Origin: Nocardioides sp. REDSEA-S33_B3
GTDB lineage: Bacteria > Actinomycetota > Actinomycetes > Propionibacteriales > Nocardioidaceae
Reading direction: 5' to 3'
Length of the DNA stretch: 64,000 nucleotides
Assembly: GCA_001627335.1 (NCBI GenBank)
Contig: LUPK01000032.1
Coordinates: forward strand, 62,001-126,000
Of this stretch, positions 8,036 through 15,604 are shown piece after piece; positions within the stretch are counted from its first letter, which is position 1, and every line of letters begins with the position of its first letter. The notes under the pieces were generated by a model, which did not search any database, was not told where the DNA came from, and saw only the letters and a list, made by a program, of their open reading frames with translations. The position numbers were made by a program, and so were the translations under genes.

Positions 8036-9387
8036 GGGCCCCCCACGGTCCGGGGGCGAGGGCCGTCGTCGGCCAGTCGGGGCAGGACCCCGCCCAGCGC
8101 GACCAGCAGCCACAGCGGCAGGAAGAACTGCTCGGTGACGAAGCAGGCCGCCACGGAGGTGCCGACGAGACCCGCCACGACCGCCGCCCCGATGCGACCC
8201 ACGCGCGACCCGGCCCGCCAGGCCGCCCAGGCCCCGGACAGCCCGACGAGGAGCAGCACGAGGAACACCGCGAGCCCCACGAAGCCGGCCTCGGCGGCGA
8301 CCTCGAGGTAGGTGTTGTGCGCGACGTCGAGGTCGTTGCGCGTGTCGACGGGCAGCCGGGAGGCGAACCAGGCGTGCTCGGCGGCGAAGGACCCCGGCCC
8401 GTGCCCGAGGAGGGGACGATCGAGCACCATGCGCGCCGCGGCGTCCCAGAGGTAGAAGCGCTCGGAGACGTTCTGGCCCGCGATCGCGGTCTTCTGGGTC
8501 AGGCTGTCCCTCACCAGCTCGCGCTGCCACACCGCCAGGACCGACGCCGCGGCCAGCAGCACGCCCCCGAGGCCGACGAGGTCACGCAGCCGGACCTGGC
8601 GGGAGAGCAGCGCCACGACGAGCATCACGCCCAGCCCGAGCATCGCGCCGCGCGAGACGGTGGCGACCATGCCGACGGTGACGACGGCGGCCGCGAGGTC
8701 CCAGCGGCCCGGCCCCGGACCCGGACGTCGCAGCGCCATGGCCAGCGGCAGCGCAGGGAGGAGGTAGAAGGCGAAGTCGTTGGCGTCGGCGATCGGCCCC
8801 GCAGCGCGCGGGTCCTCGGCCGTGCTCATCGCGAGCAGGCCCACGGCGGCCGCCGCCGCGGCGGCCAGGACGTAGGTGCGGGCGAGGTCCTCCGGTCGCA
8901 GGATCCGCCGCAGGAGCACGTCGACGAGCACCACCATGACCGCCAGGAACCCGGCCCACCGCAGCAGGATGCCTGCGGCACCCACCGGGGCGTTGACCAG
9001 CGTGGACACCAGGAGCACCCACCACAGGGCGACCCCCACCAGGACCACGGGGAGCCGGTGCATGCCCACGCTCTCGCGGCGGCAGCGCATCATCACCCAG
9101 CTGCCCACGACGACCGCCGAGAGCAGCTTGGTCGCCATCGGCTCGACCTGGCTGAGGTAGCCCTCGAACAGCGAGGCCACCACGAAGACCACCACCGCGA
9201 CGTCGAGCCGCAGCAGCATCAGGCCGGTGGCGGCCAGCCCCAGCAGCCCCGCCCCCACCAGCAGCGGGGCGTGGCCGGTGGCCAGCCCGAGGACGATGCC
9301 GGTGAGCACGAGCGCGACCGGCAGCAGGACCCGGGACGTCCACGGCACGGGGACCGGGACGATGTGCGGGATCACGGGGTGGCTCAC
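8032..9387 (-). CDS. O-antigen ligase/polymerase (Wzy-like) membrane protein
   Basis: 451 residues with about eleven or twelve hydrophobic segments. In the second half is the Wzy_C region: a large extracytoplasmic loop with LLGHGPGSFAAEH and VAHNTYLEVAAEAGFVG, the HNxYLE...G motif of O-antigen ligases and exopolysaccharide polymerases. In this locus, which has a Wzx flippase and a Wzz-like protein but no lipid A context, polymerisation of lipid-linked repeats outside the membrane is more likely than ligation to LPS core. The GTG start at 9387 overlaps the deacetylase stop (GTGA) and has GGAGG close upstream. Confidence 0.85.
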   Translation of the reverse strand: MSHPVIPHIVPVPVPWTSRVLLPVALVLTGIVLGLATGHAPLLVGAGLLGLAATGLMLLRLDVAVVVFVVASLFEGYLSQVEPMATKLLSAVVVGSWVMMRCRRESVGMHRLPVVLVGVALWWVLLVSTLVNAPVGAAGILLRWAGFLAVMVVLVDVLLRRILRPEDLARTYVLAAAAAAAVGLLAMSTAEDPRAAGPIADANDFAFYLLPALPLAMALRRPGPGPGRWDLAAAVVTVGMVATVSRGAMLGLGVMLVVALLSRQVRLRDLVGLGGVLLAAASVLAVWQRELVRDSLTQKTAIAGQNVSERFYLWDAAARMVLDRPLLGHGPGSFAAEHAWFASRLPVDTRNDLDVAHNTYLEVAAEAGFVGLAVFLVLLLVGLSGAWAAWRAGSRVGRIGAAVVAGLVGTSVAACFVTEQFFLPLWLLVALGGVLPRLADDGPRPRTVGGP

Positions 9388-10202
9388 GACACCTCCCGGG
9401 GCCGGCGTACGGCGTCGACGGGCCGGAGGAAGCCGTAGGCGCCGTCGAGCAGCAGGTCGAGGTCGTCGGTCTCCTCCGGGACGAACGCCCGATGCAGCGA
9501 GAGGGGGTGGGTGCGGCGGCGGTTGGTGCCCTTGCTGACGGTGACCGCCGCGGTGTATCCGGCGCGGGCAGCAGCGGCGCGGACGCGCCGGTCCCAGCCG
9601 CCGGTCGGGTAGGCCAGGCTGCGGACCGGTGCGCGCAGGAGGTCGCCGATGACCTCCCGCGACTCCACCAGCTCCCGCTTGAGAGCGCGGTCGTCGAGGG
9701 CGGGGAGCCACGGGTGGGTGCGCGTGTGCGAGCCGATGTCGAGGCCCTCGGCGTGCGCGTCGGCGACCTGCTGGGCGGTGGCGAGCCGGTGGCGCTCGTG
9801 GATCGACTCGCGGGTGTCCCAGTCGAAGCGCTCGCTGCCGGGGAGGTACTCCGAGCAGACGAACAGCGTCGCGGGCATGTCCCGCTTGCGCAGCATCGGC
9901 CACGCGGTCTCCACGACGCTCGCGTAGCCGTCGTCGAAGGTGAGCGCCACAGCACGCGACGGCAGCGAGCCCAGCGCGAGGCGGTCGACCGCCTCCATCA
10001 GGGGCAGGACCCGGGCACCGCGCTCCTCGAGCAGGTCGAGGTGGCGCTCGAAGCCCGCCTCGGTGGTCGAGAGCCCGTCGGTGTGGCGGTCGTCGATGCG
10101 GTGCCAGCCGATGAGGGTCAGGGGCTGCTCGTGGCGGAGGCGACGCACGATGCGCCGGACCGGACGCAGCCCACGGGCCACCGCCCGCACCTGCGGCCTC
10201 AC
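9384..10202 (-). CDS. Polysaccharide deacetylase (CE4, NodB-like)
   Basis: 272 residues. The NodB homology domain shows motif 1 ALTFDDGYAS, motif 2 with metal-binding His pair DIGSHTRTHPWL, and motif 3 SLAYPTGGWDRRV. Such enzymes remove N- or O-acetyl groups from polysaccharides using a bound divalent metal. There is no clear signal peptide: the protein opens with an Arg-rich stretch, so it may act on lipid-linked intermediates or be membrane-associated. Its place inside the polysaccharide operon suggests tailoring of the exopolymer. The GTG start overlaps the flippase stop (GTGA). Confidence 0.87.
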   Translation of the reverse strand: MRPQVRAVARGLRPVRRIVRRLRHEQPLTLIGWHRIDDRHTDGLSTTEAGFERHLDLLEERGARVLPLMEAVDRLALGSLPSRAVALTFDDGYASVVETAWPMLRKRDMPATLFVCSEYLPGSERFDWDTRESIHERHRLATAQQVADAHAEGLDIGSHTRTHPWLPALDDRALKRELVESREVIGDLLRAPVRSLAYPTGGWDRRVRAAAARAGYTAAVTVSKGTNRRRTHPLSLHRAFVPEETDDLDLLLDGAYGFLRPVDAVRRPREVS

Positions 10203-11764
10203 GAGGCGTCCCTCACGACGGACCAGGCGGCACGCACCTGGGTCGAGCGGGTGATCCAGAGCGTGGCGGCGTACGTCGACAGCACGGCGAGGCCGAGCAG
10301 GATCGTGCGCACCACCGAGACCTGCGCCAGGCCGACACCGTCCCCGACGCCGTCGACGACCAGCAGGGCCAGCACGGCCACGCCGCTGGCCAGGGCCACC
10401 GGCCACAGCGAGCGCAGCCAGCGCACGGGGTCGAAGCCGGCGACCAGCCGGGTCGCCACCAGCACCGCGACGACCGCTGTGGCGGTCGTGACGACCGTCT
10501 GGGTCCAGGCCACGGCGACGACACCGGAGCGGACCACCACCAGCAGCGCGACCGACAGGCCCGCGAGGTGCATCAGTCGCAGCCGCATCGCGACCCCGGG
10601 CAGGCCGGAGGCGTTGAGCGCCACCTGAATGGCCTGGGTCAGGCCGAGCACCCAGGAGAACAGCGCCATCGCGGCGAGCACGGAGACGGCGTCGGCCCAC
10701 TTGGTGCCGAGCAGCATCAGCTGCTCGGGTGCCAGCGCGCTCAGCACGCACAGCGGCGCCAGCAGCGCGGTGAGGACGGTGAGGACCACCTCCGCGGCGT
10801 GCCCGACGCTCTCGCCGCGTCGCCGGCAGAGGTAGGGGAAGGCTGCGCCGGTCACGACGAGCACGAGCAGGACGTAGGGCATGTAGGCGATGCGGAAGCC
10901 CAGGGAGTACTGACCGAGCGCGACCGCGCCGAGGACGCGGGCGACCAGGAGGTAGTCGACGTTGAGCTGGAGCACCTCGAGGAGGTTGGCCCCGGCGAAG
11001 GGGGCGCCGTAGGACAGCAGCCCGCGGGCGCTGGCGGGGTCCCAGCCCGGCAGGACCGGCGGGTGCACCGCCCAGGCCAGCAGCAGCGTCAGGACGCCCT
11101 GCACCACCTGGCCGGCGACCAGCGACATCACGCCCAGCCCCTGGGTGGCGAGCACGATCGCGACCACCGCACCGACCACCGCGCCGGTCGCCTCCGGCAC
11201 GATGCGGCGCAGGAAGCGCAGCTCGCGACGCAGGAGCTCCTGGGTCACCGCCGCGACGGCCAGGGCGGGCAGGGTGACGACCAGCCCGCGGATCACGGCG
11301 GCGCCGCCGTCCTCGGCACGCAGTGCGGTGGCGAGGGCCGGTGCGGTGAACCAGAGGAGGAGCGTCATGGCCGAGGCGCTCACGAGGCCGATGGTGACCG
11401 CCGTGCGGGCCGCGGCCCGCACGTCACCGCGCCAGTAGACCAGTGCCCCGGACGTGCCGAGGTTGCCGAGGATCGCCGACACGTTGACGACCAGGGTGCC
11501 GAGCGCCACGAGGCCGAGGGCGGAGGGGGCCAGCGTCGCCGCCAACGTGAGCAGCACGAGGGTCTGGGCGCCCTTGACGACGATGCCGTTGGTGGCGAAC
11601 CACAGGGCCCCGCGTGCTGCACGACCCTCGTCGGAGCCGGTCCGGCCCTCATCGCCCGGCTGTGCGTCCTGCTCGTCAGGTGCCTGCTCGTCCGGTGCCC
11701 GCTCGTCGGGCGCACCGTGGACCTCGAGCCGTGCCACGGCACCCCCATGTCGTCTGCTGCTCAT
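10199..11764 (-). CDS. Oligosaccharide flippase (Wzx/MOP superfamily)
   Basis: 521 residues. After a hydrophilic, acidic N-terminal tail (about 1-50, with repeated APDE[RQ] units) come about fourteen membrane helices of the polysaccharide synthase/flippase family, starting LWFATNGIVVKGAQTL and including the LGTSGALVYWRG and YLLVARVLGAVALGQYSLGFRI signatures. It should flip undecaprenyl-linked repeat units across the membrane. It is the first gene of the minus-strand polysaccharide operon. A TATAAG hexamer on the minus strand in the 158-bp gap upstream is a possible -10. A 16-bp tandem duplication places a second, out-of-frame ATG just inside the gene. Confidence 0.86.
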   Translation of the reverse strand: MSSRRHGGAVARLEVHGAPDERAPDEQAPDEQDAQPGDEGRTGSDEGRAARGALWFATNGIVVKGAQTLVLLTLAATLAPSALGLVALGTLVVNVSAILGNLGTSGALVYWRGDVRAAARTAVTIGLVSASAMTLLLWFTAPALATALRAEDGGAAVIRGLVVTLPALAVAAVTQELLRRELRFLRRIVPEATGAVVGAVVAIVLATQGLGVMSLVAGQVVQGVLTLLLAWAVHPPVLPGWDPASARGLLSYGAPFAGANLLEVLQLNVDYLLVARVLGAVALGQYSLGFRIAYMPYVLLVLVVTGAAFPYLCRRRGESVGHAAEVVLTVLTALLAPLCVLSALAPEQLMLLGTKWADAVSVLAAMALFSWVLGLTQAIQVALNASGLPGVAMRLRLMHLAGLSVALLVVVRSGVVAVAWTQTVVTTATAVVAVLVATRLVAGFDPVRWLRSLWPVALASGVAVLALLVVDGVGDGVGLAQVSVVRTILLGLAVLSTYAATLWITRSTQVRAAWSVVRDAS

Positions 11765-11922
11765 GTCGTCTGCTGGCCGACTGCTGCCGCCGTCGACGCA
11801 GGGGCTTATACCGCGATCGGTTTAGGCTCACACCTCTCGGGAACAACGTGCAGCGTGACTCGGCCGACATCGCGGCCGGCGAGGACCGACCACGGCTGAC
11901 CGGCCGGGAACAGGGGCAGACA

Positions 11923-12696
11923 GTGCGACGACTCGGTCTGGCGTGCGCCGCGGTCGCGGTCGCGATCGGCTCGAGCGGGTGCAGCGACCTGCGCGCCCAG
12001 CTCGAGGGCGCCGAGGTCGTCGAGCCGTCCGTCGACGCGTCGTACGCCGCGCTCCCCGCCGTCCTGGAGACCGCCGAGTGGTCGGTCACCGACGGCCTGG
12101 TCTCGGTCATCGTGCGCAACGACACCGACCGTGACCTGCGCACCGCCGAGGTCACCATGACCGCGCGGGACGAGAACGGCGAGGTGCTGGGCACCTACGG
12201 CACGTCCTCGATGGGCGGCGACAGCTCCTGCTGCACGGTGCAGTCCCTGGCGCCCGGTGAGGAGTTCGGTCTCTACTTCGCCGTCGGCGAGGGGTCGGAC
12301 CGCATCGACGACGTCGAGCTCACCTACTCACGCCTCGCCTGGGCGCAGAAGCCGTCCGGCAGCCCGTCCGCGGACGCCGGCGACGGAGCCGAGGTCAGCG
12401 ACGGCGCCGAGGTCAACGCGCGGGCCACCGACTTCGTGATCCAGCAGGACCAGACCGTGGTGCGCGCCACCGTCGAGGTGGGCGAGGAGGACATCCCGCG
12501 CGCGCTGGTGCAGGCGATCCTCCGCGGTCGCAGCGGCAAGCTGATCGCCGTGGTGACCGGGCGGTGGTCCTGCTTCGAGGCCGACTCGACCCGTCGGATC
12601 CGCATGGAGCTCTTCCAGCCCGTCCCTCTGGGCACCGGCGTCGACAGCGTCAGCATCCGCCCGATCAGCGACGCCGTGGCCCCCCGCTGCTCCTGA
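11923..12696 (+). CDS. Predicted lipoprotein of unknown function
   Basis: 257 residues from a GTG preceded by AGGGG at good spacing. The N-terminus has an Arg-Arg n-region, a short Ala/Val-rich core and a lipobox-like SSGC, with C20 as probable lipid-attachment site. The mature part reads as a beta-rich extracytoplasmic domain (LVSVIVRNDTDRDLRTAEVTMTARD resembles FxLyD/DUF-type domains that describe differences between free and bound states), then a Ser/Asp/Gly linker (about 147-165) and a second beta-rich module. It diverges from the flippase gene and could belong to the envelope polysaccharide locus, but no function is recognised. Confidence 0.7.
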   Translation: MRRLGLACAAVAVAIGSSGCSDLRAQLEGAEVVEPSVDASYAALPAVLETAEWSVTDGLVSVIVRNDTDRDLRTAEVTMTARDENGEVLGTYGTSSMGGDSSCCTVQSLAPGEEFGLYFAVGEGSDRIDDVELTYSRLAWAQKPSGSPSADAGDGAEVSDGAEVNARATDFVIQQDQTVVRATVEVGEEDIPRALVQAILRGRSGKLIAVVTGRWSCFEADSTRRIRMELFQPVPLGTGVDSVSIRPISDAVAPRCS

Positions 12697-12702
12697 CCGC
12701 CG

Positions 12703-12768
12703 AGACGTCACTCACGCACGGCCCAGACGTCGCTCACGCACGGCCCAGACGTCGCTCACGCAGGGCCC
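12703..12768 (+). repeat. Three tandem copies of a 22-bp unit
   Basis: Units at 12703-12724, 12725-12746 and 12747-12768 read agacgtcgctcacgcacggc plus two cytosines, with one substitution in the first and one in the third copy. They lie just after the lipoprotein stop and before the bidirectional terminator. Confidence 0.85.
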
Positions 12769-12815
12769 GGAGGTCTGCGGGTCAGAGGTCGCCCGCGCCT
12801 GACGACACGGGACAA

Positions 12816-12866
12816 CGACACAGGAGGACGCCGTCGGGTCGGACCCGACGGCGTCGTCCTGTGTCG
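12816..12866. terminator. Bidirectional hairpin between convergent genes
   Basis: Arms 12816-12840 and 12842-12866 are complementary over 25 bases with one mismatch. The decamer tcctgtgtcg at the end of the right arm is repeated directly after it. It stands between the lipoprotein (+) and the coiled-coil gene (-) and fits a shared terminator, though without a strong T tract. Confidence 0.65.
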
Positions 12867-12890
12867 TCCTGTGTCGTGCCCGAGCGGTCG

Positions 12891-13868
12891 TCAGACCCCG
12901 CGGAAGAGCCACCCGAGGGGTCGCTGCTCTTGCTCGACGGTGGTGCGTGGGGTCTCCTGTGGCTCGAAGATCTCGCCGCCCGGGTCGCCCCCCAGGTCGC
13001 GGGTGAGGTCCGGGGTCGAGTCGCCCAGGTCGATGTCGAAGCGGGGGGAGAAGTCATCGGCGTCGACGGACCCGGCCGTGCTGACCTGCTCCGCGGAGCT
13101 CTCGTCCGCCACGACCGCGGGGGTGGGCTCAGGTGTGGGCTCGGGAGTGGACTGGTCCTCCACGAGCTGGACGGCCTCCATCGCCCGGGGCGTCTGCGCA
13201 GGGGTGACGGCAGCGGCCTCGCCCCGGTCGTCCCGGTTCTCCGAACGGTCCGGGGCGCTCGTCGCCTCGACCGGGGCGCTGGCCGCGGCCGGCTGGGCGG
13301 CCGCGGTCCGCTGGTCGTGCGCCGCGATGCGACGGCCCACCTCGTCGAGGTCCGAGGCCGTGCGCAGGACGTGCTCGACCGTCGACTTCGCCCCGCCGAG
13401 GAGACCGCCCAGCTCACCGAGCGTGCTGCGGAGCTCCTCGACCAGGCTCTCGGTGCGGGCCCGCAGGGCCGCCACCTCCTCGCGCAGCTCGGCGGTGACC
13501 TCCTCACGGGCACGCGTGCGCTGCTGCTCGAGGTCCTCACGGGCGCCGGCGACCTCGAGGGCCGCCTCGTCGCGCAGCTCCTGGCTCTCCTGGCGTGCCT
13601 GGGTGACCAGTGCCTCGGCGCGCTCGCGGGCCTCCGCGACCAGGCGCTCGGCGGTGTCCTGGGCGCTGACCAGCACCCGGTCGGCCTCCTCGGCCGCCTC
13701 CTGGCTCAGTCGGGTGGCCTCCGCCAGGAGGGTTCCCGCCTCGCGCCGCGCTGCGGCCTCCTGACGGATGCGGGCGGCCTCCTGGGCCGCCTCGCTCGGT
13801 GCGTCGGTGGTGCCAGCGGTGTCGGTGGTGACGTCCTGGTCGGACATCGTGCCCGTGTCGTCGTTCAT
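12891..13868 (-). CDS. Coiled-coil protein, DivIVA-like in style
   Basis: 325 residues. From about 25 to 150 the chain is a nearly unbroken Ala/Glu/Arg/Gln heptad pattern (EAARIRQEAAARREA, ERLVAEARERAEALV, ELREEVAALRARTESL), a long coiled coil. The rest is a low-complexity acidic tail with TPEPTPEPTP and ends in GWLFRGV. There is no signal peptide or membrane segment. Cytoplasmic coiled-coil proteins of this composition in actinobacteria include DivIVA-related polar scaffolds, but the N-terminal DivIVA motif is not evident, so the name is only descriptive. The start ATG at 13868 has a G-run upstream; an internal ATG eight codons later is possible. Confidence 0.72.
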   Translation of the reverse strand: MNDDTGTMSDQDVTTDTAGTTDAPSEAAQEAARIRQEAAARREAGTLLAEATRLSQEAAEEADRVLVSAQDTAERLVAEARERAEALVTQARQESQELRDEAALEVAGAREDLEQQRTRAREEVTAELREEVAALRARTESLVEELRSTLGELGGLLGGAKSTVEHVLRTASDLDEVGRRIAAHDQRTAAAQPAAASAPVEATSAPDRSENRDDRGEAAAVTPAQTPRAMEAVQLVEDQSTPEPTPEPTPAVVADESSAEQVSTAGSVDADDFSPRFDIDLGDSTPDLTRDLGGDPGGEIFEPQETPRTTVEQEQRPLGWLFRGV

Positions 13869-13929
13869 GTACCCCCCTTGTCGGTCCGGTCGACTCATGC
13901 CCGGGGGTGGACCTGGTAAACCCGTCCCC

Positions 13930-15021
13930 ATGGTGAAGTCCGTCGCAGCAGGCCCGGCCCCCCGGCTGCTCGAGGTCAGCGACCTGGGGCCGTGGCGGGC
14001 GGCCTGGGACGCCCTCGTGCTCGCTGCGCCGCTCCCGACGCCGTTCCTGCGCAGCTGGTGGCTCGAGGCCCAGCGCGCCGTCCACGACGGCACCGCCCTC
14101 TTCGTCCTGGTGGTGCACGGCGAGCAGCTCCTCGGCGGGCAGGCCCTGCAGGTGGACCGTGTCCTCGGGGCGCAGCGGATCCAGGCGCTGGGCCAGGGGC
14201 CGCTGGCGCCCGACCACCTGGACCTGGTGGCCGCTCCGGGTCACGAGGACCGGGTCGTGGACCTGCTGTCGGGCTGGTGGCGCGCACGCCGGCGCACGCT
14301 CGTGGACCTCGACGGCCTCGTGGAGGACAGCCGACTCGCCGCAGCCATCGGCAGCGCGCCGGTGCCCCGGGAGGCCGCCCCCTACCTCCGCACCGTCGAC
14401 CTCGGCGGCGACTACGTCTCCACCCGCTCCTCCAACCTGCGCCGCGCGGTGCGCCGGGCCCGCCGCGACTTCGAGCGCGACGGCATGGCGCTGACCCGCG
14501 CCGATCTCGGGGAGCCGGCCGACGTCGACCGTGCCCTGGCCGGCTTCGTGGCCCTGCACTTGCCCAGGCCGGACCGGGCCCCGTTGCTCGGCGAGATGCC
14601 GGTGCTGAGCCGAGCGGTGCACGCCGGCGTGCAGGCCGGCGAGGCCCGCGTTCACGTGCTGGGCCGGCCCGGCGAGCAGCCGGTCGCGGTGTCCCTCGCG
14701 TGGTGGTGTGCCGGGCGGCTGTCGACGTACCAGGTGGCGAGGTCGCTGGAACGGGAGCACGCCCATGCGGGCACGCTGATGATGGTCGACATGATCGAGC
14801 AGGGGATCGCCGACGGTGCCACCGAGGCCGACCTGCTGCGCGGGGACGCCGCCTACAAGCTGAGGCAGGCCGACGAGCAGCGTGACCTGGTGCTGGTGCG
14901 CACCGGGGTGGGGGTGCTGCCGCGCGCGGTGCTGGGGGCGCACGCCGCACGGCAGCGGCTCCGGGCCGGTCGTCGAGCGTTCACCCGATCGTCACCCTCC
15001 GAGTCGTCACCCGAGGACTGA
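13930..15021 (+). CDS. GNAT-fold acetyltransferase, CelD/BioF2-like
   Basis: 363 residues of a double-GNAT type often found in exopolysaccharide loci (PF13480 group). Signs are TPFLRSWWLEAQ near residue 37, a basic linker SSNLRRAVRRARRDFERDG (about 165-184), and the C-terminal PVAVSLAWWCAGRLSTYQVA followed by LLRGDAAYKLRQADEQRDL, the conserved GD..YK segment of the family. Relatives acylate sugars or peptides or use aminoacyl-tRNA. Next to the EPS cluster, polymer acylation is the most reasonable role. It diverges from the coiled-coil gene with a 61-bp shared promoter region; a TAAACC hexamer 7 nt before the ATG could make the mRNA leaderless. Confidence 0.75.
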   Translation: MVKSVAAGPAPRLLEVSDLGPWRAAWDALVLAAPLPTPFLRSWWLEAQRAVHDGTALFVLVVHGEQLLGGQALQVDRVLGAQRIQALGQGPLAPDHLDLVAAPGHEDRVVDLLSGWWRARRRTLVDLDGLVEDSRLAAAIGSAPVPREAAPYLRTVDLGGDYVSTRSSNLRRAVRRARRDFERDGMALTRADLGEPADVDRALAGFVALHLPRPDRAPLLGEMPVLSRAVHAGVQAGEARVHVLGRPGEQPVAVSLAWWCAGRLSTYQVARSLEREHAHAGTLMMVDMIEQGIADGATEADLLRGDAAYKLRQADEQRDLVLVRTGVGVLPRAVLGAHAARQRLRAGRRAFTRSSPSESSPED

Positions 15022-15104
15022 CTGCGCCGTTGGGGTGGCCGGACGCGTCCGACGGCGCGTCGTCCAGGAGATCATCCCCGCACCAAGCCCGAGAGTGAGC
15101 AGCC

Positions 15105-15499
15105 GTGGGTCACGGTCCGCACCGCCCGTACGTCTCCCGTCGTCAGTTCGTGCAGCGCACGGCCGCCGTCGGCATCGCGGCCGGAGCGGGCCCGTTCCTT
15201 GTCAGCAGCCACTCCGAGGGCCGGCAGGAGCGCTGGGTCAAGCGCACCCTGCGCCGCCAAGGACCCCGACGTCGACTTCATCATCGTGCTGATGCACCAG
15301 GCGGCGTTCTCCTCCGGCCTGCACGGCAGCGACCCGGGCGTGCGGAAGGCGTGGTTCCGGCTGTTCGCCAAGTACGGCGTCGACCTGGTGATCCAGGGGC
15401 AACGACCACCACTACGAACGCACCCACCTGATGAAGCGTGCCAAGGTCGTCGAGTCCGCCGAGGACGGCCACTACACCTCCGACGACGCCCACTCGTAG
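15105..15499 (+). pseudogene. Metallophosphoesterase (purple acid phosphatase-like) remnant
   Basis: Three pieces lie in three successive frames. The first gives a Tat-like signal ([17 protein letters not shown]) running directly into [12 protein letters not shown], so most of the protein is deleted. The second gives [20 protein letters not shown] and [10 protein letters not shown]. The third gives [14 protein letters not shown] and ends at TAG 15497-15499. MHQ and GH-x-HHYER are the metal-site motifs of secreted metallophosphoesterases. The internal loss plus two small frame changes make a functional product very unlikely. Intact relatives are secreted phosphatases of several hundred residues. 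Confidence 0.8.
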
Positions 15500-15510
15500 C
15501 CCGACGGACC

Positions 15511-15565
15511 GAACCGGCGACCCAGCACACCGCCCGCGCTCCGCGGGTGACGGTCGGGCCGGTTC
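15511..15565. terminator. Hairpin between the pseudogene and lepA
   Basis: gaaccggc at 15511-15518 pairs with gccggttc at 15558-15565, and cccgcg/cgcggg pairs inside. It lies between two convergent units, so it can serve both strands. Confidence 0.5.
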
Positions 15566-15604
15566 GTTCCGTGTGAGTACGACCTCCAGTGGAGGGACGC
15601 GGGT

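Noticed and set aside
12703..12768. CRISPR-like array
   Set aside because: The units are directly adjacent with no unique spacers, and no cas gene is present.
12891..14093. Longer coiled-coil protein starting upstream at 14093
   Set aside because: The extra 75 residues are antisense to the GNAT gene and have no heptads; the ATG at 13868 fits the start of the acidic/helical region.
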